Shown one piece after another: positions 1 to 5,576 of a stretch of DNA of 5,576 nucleotides (its first letter is position 1; the number at the start of each line of letters is the position of its first letter). The notes beneath the pieces were generated by a model, which worked only from the letters and a program-made list of their open reading frames with translations, had not been told where the DNA came from and did no database searches. Source of the DNA: JAIBAI01 sp044238875 (GTDB lineage Bacteria > Bacteroidota > Bacteroidia > M30B66); the NCBI GenBank assembly GCA_044238875.1, contig JBIICM010000167.1:1-5576 (forward strand), given 5' to 3'. A program made the position numbers and the translations under genes.

Positions 1-209
1 AACTCAAACCCATCCATCTCCGGCATGCGGATATCTAGCAAAATCAGATCAGGCAATTTATCGGCCTTACTCAGCTCGAACAGGGCATCTTCCGGAGAAG
101 GCATTTCAACAATGGTTCCGTTGAAACCACTTTGCACAAGCACCCGCTGATTGATAAAAAGGTCAACAGGGTTGTCTTCCACCAGCCAAATGATATTGAA
201 GCCTGTCAT
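1..209 (-). CDS. CheY-like single-domain response regulator (partial, C-terminus off the left edge)
   Basis: The first 69 residues of a receiver domain can be read leftward from the ATG at 209-207. Strand 1 is followed by the acidic pocket residues E11 and D12 (LVEDNPVD). Strand 3 ends in LLLD with D59 as the expected phosphoacceptor, followed by the typical MPEMDG loop (62-67). The conserved Thr/Ser and Lys of strands 4 and 5 lie beyond the window, so an output domain cannot be excluded. The wording around FINQRVL resembles the short stand-alone receivers common in Bacteroidota. The start overlaps the stop of the upstream kinase gene in an ATGA, which suggests translational coupling and makes the kinase the likely phosphodonor. 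The protein should be cytoplasmic. The receiver assignment is very secure; that it is a single-domain protein is inferred. Confidence 0.9.
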   Translation of the reverse strand, partial: MTGFNIIWLVEDNPVDLFINQRVLVQSGFNGTIVEMPSPEDALFELSKADKLPDLILLDIRMPEMDGFE

Positions 210-1330
210 TTGCTGATCCTTTTATCCCCACCGGGTAGGTTCGGTATCAGAATGGTGAACACGGTACCCTTTTCCTGATCAGAATTTACCTGAATGCTTC
301 CTCCCATTTTTTTGATAGTCTCCCTCACAATGTAAAGACCTAGGCCGGATCCTGTGCTGCCTTCATTTGACCGGTAAAACATGTCGAAAATGCGGTCAAT
401 ATGGCGATCACTGATGCCGGTTCCGTTGTCTTCAACCCGAAAGCTGATTTCATTGTCTGATAAAATACAGCTTACGCTTATACTGAGTTCTCTTTCAGGA
501 TGCCTGTATCGAATTGCGTTTGACAGCAGGTTGTTCAATACAACCTGAAGGCGGTCACGATCTGTATAAAAAATTTCAACCGGTTGAACATGTATAACTG
601 CGTGCAGGTTCAGTTCCGGGGTTTCGAGGTAACGCAGGCCGGTAAGAATTTCTTCCACCATTTCAGAGAGCACTACCGGTTCAAATGCAACTTCAAGCCG
701 GTTGTTTCTGCTGTATGCAACGATATCCCTGATGGTATTGTCAAGCTTCAGAATACTGTCTTCCATCAGTTTTATATAATGGAGGTTATGCTCTTCGGTG
801 GTTTCATTTCTAAGGAGATACAGCAAACCAAGCACAGATGTAAGCGGGGCGCGAAGGTCATGGGAGGCGGAGTAAACAAAACGGTCGAGCTCAAAACTTA
901 TTTTCTCAAGTTCAAGGTTTTTCTCCTGCATGGCATCGAGCATGGCTTTCATGCTGTCTGATCCGTCGGGTTGCAAAGGCTGAACCTGCTCTGTTCTTTT
1001 GAAAAATGCATGAAGTAAGGTAATCAGACCCTGATTATCTGAGGGAGAAACTATCAAATCGGCTCCTCCTGCATAGGCTTCAGCCGGCCCCAGATAAGAG
1101 GATAGTAAAATAAAAAAGACCTTTGGGTTCTTTCTTCGGGCAATTGCTGCATATTCTTTCCAACTGAAACCCGTATGCCCGTCTTCGCAAATCAGCAGCC
1201 TGAGATCTGCAGCAGCCACTGCTTCAAGTGATTCAGGATTAAAAAGCTGACTTAACCGCCATGCCTTCTCTGATTCCAGTAAACCGGGAACCGGTGAATA
1301 ATTACCGTTCAGAGCAAGGTAAATGGTCAT
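206..1330 (-). CDS. Cytoplasmic sensor histidine kinase with N-terminal receiver-like domain
   Basis: This 374-aa protein has no membrane segment. Residues 1-113 have the alternating strand/helix pattern of a receiver (strand 3 LLICED 45-50, strand 4 FFILLSS 72-78, strand 5 ADLIVSPSD 90-98). However, the acidic pair after strand 1 is absent and the usual strand-5 Lys is replaced, so it looks like a pseudo-receiver. Residues about 124-150 form a likely coiled-coil linker. HisKA follows, with an H-box SASHDLRAPL and the phosphorylated H157. The HATPase_c domain has an N-box (LNNLLSNAIRY, 265-275), a G1 box DNGTGI (301-306), an F-box region IFDMFYRS (314-321) and a G2 box GSGLGL (327-332), so it should be catalytically competent. 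The in-frame stop at 1360-1358 limits upstream extension and supports the ATG at 1330. No Shine-Dalgarno is visible. It overlaps the downstream regulator by 4 bases. The input signal is unknown. Confidence 0.93.
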   Translation of the reverse strand: MTIYLALNGNYSPVPGLLESEKAWRLSQLFNPESLEAVAAADLRLLICEDGHTGFSWKEYAAIARRKNPKVFFILLSSYLGPAEAYAGGADLIVSPSDNQGLITLLHAFFKRTEQVQPLQPDGSDSMKAMLDAMQEKNLELEKISFELDRFVYSASHDLRAPLTSVLGLLYLLRNETTEEHNLHYIKLMEDSILKLDNTIRDIVAYSRNNRLEVAFEPVVLSEMVEEILTGLRYLETPELNLHAVIHVQPVEIFYTDRDRLQVVLNNLLSNAIRYRHPERELSISVSCILSDNEISFRVEDNGTGISDRHIDRIFDMFYRSNEGSTGSGLGLYIVRETIKKMGGSIQVNSDQEKGTVFTILIPNLPGGDKRISK

Positions 1331-1404
1331 ACGCTGATGTTGGAATCGCGCTGCAATTTACGCTTTCTATTGCGAAAACCTTGAGAATGAATTTATGCCA
1401 AAAT

Positions 1405-1418
1405 CTTACATGTGTAAG
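1405..1418. promoter_or_regulatory. Interrupted palindrome CTTACA-TG-TGTAAG, candidate operator
   Basis: Two perfect 6-bp inverted arms are separated by 2 bp. The site lies about 75 bp upstream of the kinase start and about 92 bp upstream of the secreted mini-protein start. The arms are too short for a convincing terminator and no T-run follows. Symmetry of this size suits a dimeric DNA-binding protein, but that is inference only. Confidence 0.3.
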
Positions 1419-1428
1419 CTGGTGTTTG

Positions 1429-1440
1429 AGCAAGGTTGCT
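1429..1440. promoter_or_regulatory. Second interrupted palindrome AGCAA-GG-TTGCT, candidate operator
   Basis: Perfect 5-bp inverted arms are separated by 2 bp. The centre is 23 bp (about two helical turns) from the centre of the palindrome at 1405-1418, so the two could be bound on the same face of the helix. The sequences of the two palindromes differ, and 5-bp arms can arise by chance. Confidence 0.2.
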
Positions 1441-1482
1441 TTAATGGTAACGAAAGAGGTCTTTGGTCGGTAAACCTGATAG

Positions 1483-1508
1483 CCGGATCAAATAACCGGA
1501 TCAAATAA
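1483..1508 (+). repeat. Tandem 13-bp direct repeat directly before a start codon
   Basis: The unit CCGGATCAAATAA occurs twice without a gap (1483-1495 and 1496-1508). It ends one base before the ATG at 1510, so the second copy occupies the ribosome-binding position of the mini-protein gene. Neither copy contains a Shine-Dalgarno; the A-rich end is typical of Bacteroidota leaders. It may be a slippage duplication or a repeated operator. Confidence 0.7.
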
Positions 1509-1509
1509 A

Positions 1510-1956
1510 ATGTTCAGGTATCTTTTACTTTTTTGGGGATTGTTATTGTGCGGAGATATCAAGGCACAGTCAGACGGTATCAGGAAATATCGTGTAACTG
1601 CATACAAGATAACCGGCACTGGGGCGAGCAGCCTTTCAAATGTTGCAGAAGCGGCACCCCGGCCAACATTATATGTGCCAAGCGCCTTCACCCCTAACGG
1701 CGATGGTATGAATGATGTTTTTAAAGTAATTTCAAGCGGAATCGGGAAATTTAACCTCAGGGTTCATAACCGCTGGGGTGAACTTGTATTTGAAACAGAA
1801 GATCCTGACAGAGGCTGGGACGGAACCTTCCGGGGAAAAAAAATTACCAGTACCGATGTTTACGTTTATACGGTAGATGCTCAGGGTATTTATCAGGAGA
1901 AACTCCCCACCGAAAGGGGCAGTGTAACGCTTGTGGCAGAAGGGGGAGAAGATTGA
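1510..1956 (+). CDS. Secreted mini-protein: signal peptide plus T9SS type B (gliding-motility-associated) sorting domain
   Basis: The 148-aa product begins with a Sec signal peptide (hydrophobic 4-14, likely cleavage IKA|Q after residue 19). Residues 26-48 (KYRVTAYKI...SNVAEA) resemble the last strands of the fibronectin-III-like module that usually precedes this sorting domain in large Bacteroidota surface proteins. Residues about 54-142 are the type B C-terminal domain: SAFTPNGDGMNDVF (58-71), NRWGELVFET (87-96), GWDGTFRGK (102-110), DVYVYTV (116-122) and GSVTLV (137-142). In this family the domain directs T9SS export across the outer membrane, often with a PorP/SprF-like partner. Almost no passenger is present, which is unusual. 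The short acidic tail AEGGED follows the normal end of the domain. An in-frame stop at 1480-1482 makes 1510 the only ATG start. The large PKD gene follows after one base, so the two are probably co-transcribed. The function of the mature protein is unknown. Confidence 0.88.
   Translation: MFRYLLLFWGLLLCGDIKAQSDGIRKYRVTAYKITGTGASSLSNVAEAAPRPTLYVPSAFTPNGDGMNDVFKVISSGIGKFNLRVHNRWGELVFETEDPDRGWDGTFRGKKITSTDVYVYTVDAQGIYQEKLPTERGSVTLVAEGGED
1945..1948 (+). promoter_or_regulatory. Shine-Dalgarno-like GGAG inside the end of the upstream gene
   Basis: A purine tract AGGGGGAGAAGA (1941-1952) within the last codons of the mini-protein gene places GGAG 9 bases before the ATG at 1958. It supports residue 1 of the PKD protein over the in-frame ATG three codons later (1967). 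It is the only clear Shine-Dalgarno in the window. Confidence 0.55.
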
Positions 1957-1957
1957 T

Positions 1958-4900
1958 ATGAAACAAATGCGATGTCTTAAGGCGCTCAGATCAATCGTGG
2001 TATTGATCTTTTTTGTAACCGGTAAATCTTTAATTGCTCAGGTAAGTGCCGGATTTTCTTATTCTGCCGAACAGGGTTGCGCCCCTTTCAGTGTTAACTT
2101 CATAAATACATCCGACGGAGCTGTGAGTTATCAATGGAATTTTGGAAACGGCAATTTCTCCAATGCAGCTAATCCCCAAAATGTTTATGTGAATCCCGGT
2201 ATATACACCGTCAGCCTGGTGGTTACTGATGCGGCAGGCAATAAAGATACGCTTGTACGCACCAATCTTATTAAGGCATTGGCTGTGCCGACGGCCGGAT
2301 TTACTGTAAACCGTTTGCAGGGCTGTGCCAACCTGACCAATTTTACATTCAGCAATACAAGTTCGGGGGCTACCGGGTATTTCTGGGATTTTGGTGATGG
2401 AAACTCATCTGTTGAGGAAAATCCTTCAAAAATGTATCCTTCGCCCGGTTTAAAGTCTGTTAAGTTAATGGTTTCCAATGGGGTCGGATGTCAGGCTGTT
2501 TTTTCACTGCCACAGCAGCTGAACATCATGGACTTACCCAATCCTGATTTCAGTGCTGACCTCACCAGCAGTTGTGATCCCTCGCAGTTATTCAAATTCA
2601 GTGCTGCAGCGCAGGGGGCAGCTGAATACCTTTGGCAATTTGGTGATGGAACGGTCTCAACCCAGGCCAGCCCTAATAAAATCTTCAGCAGTCCGGGAAC
2701 CTATGCTGTCAGTTTAAAGGTGACAAATCAGGCCGGATGTTCTGACAGCTTGTCAAAACAAGCATACATCAATATTTACGACCGCGAAAGTCTGCGTATC
2801 ATCGCCAGTGACTCATCTGGTTGCGCTCCGTTTAAACCCAAATTAAGCAGCAACATCAATGATGCGGCCTCTTATCAGTGGGATTTCGGCAACGGACAAA
2901 CATCTGCAGCGGCCTCCTTCAGCCCAACTTACAGCACTCCGGGGCAATACAATGTTACGTTAAAAGTAACCATGGCCAGCGGCTGCAGCTTTACCAGAAC
3001 CGAACAGGTTTTTATCTGGGTGGCTGCAAATCCGATAGCGGGTTTCGGCCTTTCAAACACAGTTGGATGCGCTCCTTTGAAACCAAGGATAACCAACACT
3101 TCAACAGGTGCGGTGTCTTACTTATGGTCATTCGGCGACAATACCAGCTCAAATCAGGAGAACCCCGAAAAAACTTACATCCAGTCGGGACAGTTTACCA
3201 TGAAACTAACTGTAACCTCTGCTGAGGGCTGTTCTGCATCGTTTCAACTAACCAACAGTATAAGCGTAAACGCGCCGGTAACAAAGTTCAATGCATCTGA
3301 CACAATGGGCTGCCCGCCCCACTCAGTAAGTTTTAACAATTTATCGCTGGGTGCAGCAAGTTCGTTGTGGATATTCAGCGATGGCACTACAAGTAATGAA
3401 ACAAATCCGTCAAAAATATTTAATGAAGCCGGCAATTATGATGTAACACTAGTGGTTACCGGTAGCAATGGTTGTAAAGATACCCTCAAAAAATCAGGCT
3501 ATATCCGGGTAAATTTTGATCAGGCATCTTATACGCCGCCGCCACCTGTAAGTGGGTGTGCCCCCTTAAATGTTTCGTTTGAGAACAATGACCCTGATGC
3601 CATCAGTTATCGGTGGGATTTTGGAGATGGATACACCTCCACAGCGGCCAATCCCAGTCATGTTTATGAAAGCCCCGGAACCTACACTGTATCGCTCGTA
3701 GTTGACAATGGAACCGGTTGTAAACAGTTATATCCTGTATATCAGGTTATAAAGGTTGAAGGCGGAGAACCAGGTTTTACCGTAGACATTTCTCCCTGCC
3801 CTCCGCACATTGTTTCATTCAAAGACACTACCCACGGTGCGGTTTCATGGTACTGGGAGTTTGGCGACGGATCAACATCAACGGAGCAGACGCCGGGTCA
3901 TTTGTATGCTGAAAACAAAATTCACCATGTTAGTTTAACCACCACCACAGCGAGTGGATGCAGCAATACTTATATTGGTTTTAATGCAGTAAACTTTGCG
4001 AGTCTGGCTGCCACTTTTGTGACTAATTATGTGCCCGGGCCTTTTCCCCGAACCGTATATTTCAGCAATACAACGCCCGGAGCCACCAACTGGCACTGGG
4101 ATTTCGGGGATGGAAATACTTCAACAGAACAAAACCCTGTTCACGTCTATCAAACCGAGGGTGATTATTTGGTAAACCTGGTTGTGAACAGCGACTCCTG
4201 TAAAAGAACAGGCGAAGGAAGTGCCTTCTCAAGCGTTGAACCAATTCAGGTAACCGAAGGAGATTCCTCATCAGGGGGCTCATTTCCTCCGGAAAATTTC
4301 GTACCAAAGGAGCCTCTTCCCGGATGCGCACCCATTACCATCATCTTTTTTAAACAGGACACCTCCCACCATGTATTATTATGGAGTTTTGGAGATGGTG
4401 GCACCTCCACCATGCAAAGACCTAAACATGTTTACAAAACTTCTGGGTATTATTCAGTGTTTTACATTGCCGAGACCCCTAACGGACTTGATACCATTCA
4501 TTTCGAGCAGGCGATCAGAATAGGTGGTGCCCCGCCTGATTTCAGCCTGAAGAAGGATGACTATTGCACCCATTCACATGTAGAGGTTCGACTGTTGAAT
4601 AATGATTCCAGGAAAATAAAATGGACTTTCGGAGGTACAGTTACTGTGCAGGGGCGGGAAGCAAGCCATGATTTTCCGGTAACCAACTCTGCTTCCATCA
4701 TACAGGTAATGATAGAAGACACCCTCGGCTGTAAATCATCAGCCCTGAAAAGCCTGTTCACAAATCCTCCCTATCCGGAAATAACCTATCCCGCTGCGGT
4801 TTGTAAAGAGAAAGTAAAATTCAGACAAACCATAACAGATCCTGCCGGCTATACCTTCCAATGGGATTTTGGTGATGGCGGTACCTCAACTGATTTCGAG

Positions 4901-5576
4901 CCGGAACATCAATATAGCAACTCAGGAATTTATCAGGTAAAATTAACAGTAAAGGATCCTACCGGCTGTATCAATACCTTGCTGCTGCCTCAGAAAATAG
5001 CATTCTCAAACCCAATGCCTGGTTACGAACTACTTAGTCCTGCTATGGGCTGCAGCCCCTTAAAGGTAGATTTTAAATATACCGGAAATGATGCTCCTTT
5101 CTGGATTTGGAATACGGTTAACAACAGTTTTTCAAAAAGTCCAAGCTACACCTATTCACAACCGGGGGTATATGGCTTTACGCTTAAAGCGGTTAGCGAA
5201 ACAGTTGCCGGATGCAGCACCGCCGTTACCTATCACAATGTGATAACTGTATTTGGGACGAAGGCTGATTTTAAATTCACCCAGTCAGCCCAGTGTTTCC
5301 CAGTAACTGTTGAATTTACTGACCTCAGCGCCAATGCTGTTAAGTGGAATTGGAATTTTGGCAACGGGATTCGCTCCACCGAAAAGAACCCGAGAATAAC
5401 CTTTTACAGTATGCCTTCAGACTCGTTTGCATTAGAGATTGAAAGCATTGAAGGTTGCAGAAGTTTGGTAAAGAAACCCGGATTGAATTTGTTTCGCGGT
5501 AAGTTGAGCGCTGATTACACCAGCCAGTGTAGTCCGCTGCCGGTAAAGTTTAAGGCCGAACCTCAGGAAAATGTTA
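1958..5576 (+). CDS. Giant secreted multi-PKD surface protein (partial, C-terminus off the right edge)
   Basis: The frame is open from the ATG at 1958 to the window edge: at least 1206 codons with no stop or frameshift on full translation. A Sec signal peptide covers residues 1-27 (basic start, hydrophobic 13-21, likely cleavage LIA|Q). The rest is an array of PKD (Ig-like beta-sandwich) modules with W-x-F-G-D/N-G cores at W60, 143, 226, 308, 390, 471, 553, 633, 714, 809, 889, 969, 1051 and 1132, then the first strands of a 15th module. No enzymatic domain is seen. Such arrays in Bacteroidota are cell-surface or secreted, often adhesive, and usually end in a T9SS sorting domain; that end is outside the window, so the export route is inferred from the neighbour and family. 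The gene starts one base after the mini-protein stop. The only cysteine outside the regular module pattern is C6, in the signal peptide. Confidence 0.93.
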   Translation, partial: MKQMRCLKALRSIVVLIFFVTGKSLIAQVSAGFSYSAEQGCAPFSVNFINTSDGAVSYQWNFGNGNFSNAANPQNVYVNPGIYTVSLVVTDAAGNKDTLVRTNLIKALAVPTAGFTVNRLQGCANLTNFTFSNTSSGATGYFWDFGDGNSSVEENPSKMYPSPGLKSVKLMVSNGVGCQAVFSLPQQLNIMDLPNPDFSADLTSSCDPSQLFKFSAAAQGAAEYLWQFGDGTVSTQASPNKIFSSPGTYAVSLKVTNQAGCSDSLSKQAYINIYDRESLRIIASDSSGCAPFKPKLSSNINDAASYQWDFGNGQTSAAASFSPTYSTPGQYNVTLKVTMASGCSFTRTEQVFIWVAANPIAGFGLSNTVGCAPLKPRITNTSTGAVSYLWSFGDNTSSNQENPEKTYIQSGQFTMKLTVTSAEGCSASFQLTNSISVNAPVTKFNASDTMGCPPHSVSFNNLSLGAASSLWIFSDGTTSNETNPSKIFNEAGNYDVTLVVTGSNGCKDTLKKSGYIRVNFDQASYTPPPPVSGCAPLNVSFENNDPDAISYRWDFGDGYTSTAANPSHVYESPGTYTVSLVVDNGTGCKQLYPVYQVIKVEGGEPGFTVDISPCPPHIVSFKDTTHGAVSWYWEFGDGSTSTEQTPGHLYAENKIHHVSLTTTTASGCSNTYIGFNAVNFASLAATFVTNYVPGPFPRTVYFSNTTPGATNWHWDFGDGNTSTEQNPVHVYQTEGDYLVNLVVNSDSCKRTGEGSAFSSVEPIQVTEGDSSSGGSFPPENFVPKEPLPGCAPITIIFFKQDTSHHVLLWSFGDGGTSTMQRPKHVYKTSGYYSVFYIAETPNGLDTIHFEQAIRIGGAPPDFSLKKDDYCTHSHVEVRLLNNDSRKIKWTFGGTVTVQGREASHDFPVTNSASIIQVMIEDTLGCKSSALKSLFTNPPYPEITYPAAVCKEKVKFRQTITDPAGYTFQWDFGDGGTSTDFEPEHQYSNSGIYQVKLTVKDPTGCINTLLLPQKIAFSNPMPGYELLSPAMGCSPLKVDFKYTGNDAPFWIWNTVNNSFSKSPSYTYSQPGVYGFTLKAVSETVAGCSTAVTYHNVITVFGTKADFKFTQSAQCFPVTVEFTDLSANAVKWNWNFGNGIRSTEKNPRITFYSMPSDSFALEIESIEGCRSLVKKPGLNLFRGKLSADYTSQCSPLPVKFKAEPQENV
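2048..5576 (+). repeat. Tandem PKD module array, 14 complete modules plus start of a 15th
   Basis: Modules begin at about residues 31, 113, 195, 279, 361, 442, 523, 605, 684, 780, 860, 938, 1021, 1102 and 1182. Core Trp spacing is 80-83 residues (about 245 bp), except 95 between modules 9 and 10. A typical module reads: strand A, GCAPL with Cys1, strand B, YxWDFGDG, STxxNPxHxY, GxYxVxLxV, then GC with Cys2 54-55 residues after Cys1. Modules 11 (WTFGGT) and 13 (WNTVNN) have lost the FGDG turn; modules 1, 4 and 14 carry GNG, module 5 GDN and module 6 FSDG. Module sequences differ clearly at both protein and DNA level, so the array is old rather than freshly amplified. Module boundaries are approximate. 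Confidence 0.92.
4202..4324 (+). other. Long inter-module linker between PKD modules 9 and 10
   Basis: From C748 to C790 there are 42 residues, whereas the same Cys2-to-Cys1 interval elsewhere is 26-28. The extra 14 or so residues are Gly/Ser/Glu/Pro-rich (EGDSSSGGSFPPE, about 767-779) and look flexible. This is the only such interruption in the visible array and it coincides with the loss of Cys1 in module 9 and Cys2 in module 10. A hinge is inferred. Confidence 0.6.

Larger units (their letters stand above)
1331..1509. promoter_or_regulatory. Divergent intergenic region between the two-component operon and the secreted-protein operon
   Basis: This 179-bp region must contain the promoters for both divergent operons unless transcription enters from elsewhere. 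I looked on both strands for the Bacteroidota sigma-A type -7 element (TAnnTTTG) with a -33 TTTG and found no convincing match, so no promoter is placed. The region does contain two interrupted palindromes and a tandem 13-bp repeat, listed separately. A small reading frame crosses its left part but has no coding character. Confidence 0.5.

Noticed and set aside
584..961. Plus-strand 125-codon open frame
   Set aside because: It lies wholly antisense to the kinase HisKA/HATPase region, whose motifs are unmistakable, and its translation has no recognisable domain.
1261..1473. Plus-strand 70-codon open frame crossing the kinase 5' end and the intergenic region
   Set aside because: No domain or signal peptide is visible, it is antisense to the kinase N-terminus for its first third, and it ends before the divergent gene without any continuing coding signal.
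1540..1551. Possible lipobox LLLC in the mini-protein signal peptide
   Set aside because: The residue before Cys is Leu rather than Gly/Ala/Ser, and a standard signal peptidase I site (IKA|Q) follows, so a lipoprotein is unlikely.
1488..1691. Minus-strand 67-codon frame over the mini-protein gene
   Set aside because: It is antisense to the signal peptide and the FN3-like tail, and it contains no motif.
2185..4761. Several 60-115 codon frames on either strand inside the PKD gene
   Set aside because: All are shadows of the continuous PKD frame, which carries a repeated domain with strict periodicity throughout.
2048..5576. CRISPR-like or satellite-like periodic DNA
   Set aside because: The 245-bp period reflects diverged protein modules; the DNA copies are not near-identical and there are no short constant repeats with spacers.

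Overview
The window looks like a chromosomal segment from a member of the Bacteroidota. The main evidence is a gliding-motility-type (type B) C-terminal sorting domain of the type IX secretion system (T9SS), a huge secreted protein built from tandem PKD modules, and starts mostly without a Shine-Dalgarno sequence. There is no rRNA, tRNA, CRISPR array or transposase.

Layout. On the minus strand, reading leftward from 1330, lies a complete cytoplasmic sensor histidine kinase (374 aa). It overlaps by 4 bases (ATGA) the start of a single-domain CheY-like response regulator that runs off the left edge. A 179-bp divergent intergenic region (1331-1509) holds two short interrupted palindromes and a perfect tandem 13-bp repeat that ends one base before the next start codon. 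On the plus strand, 1510-1956 encodes a 148-aa secreted mini-protein: a signal peptide, the tail of a fibronectin-III-like module, and a type B sorting domain. One base after its stop begins a very large open frame (1958 to the right edge, no internal stop, at least 1206 codons). It encodes a signal peptide followed by 14 complete PKD modules and the start of a 15th, with a period of about 82 residues.

The two plus-strand genes almost certainly form one transcription unit for cell-surface or secreted proteins exported by Sec and then T9SS. The large one is probably an adhesin-like filament. The kinase and regulator form a separate two-component operon. Nothing in the sequence shows that it controls the secreted proteins, apart from the shared intergenic region.

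The most interesting signal is the cysteine pattern of the PKD array. Nearly every module has one Cys before strand B and one Cys 54-55 residues later, but module 1 lacks the second, module 9 lacks the first and module 10 lacks the second. These absences are what is expected if Cys1 of module n bonds with Cys2 of module n+1, giving a disulfide-stapled chain with one deliberate break at the only long linker (between modules 9 and 10).
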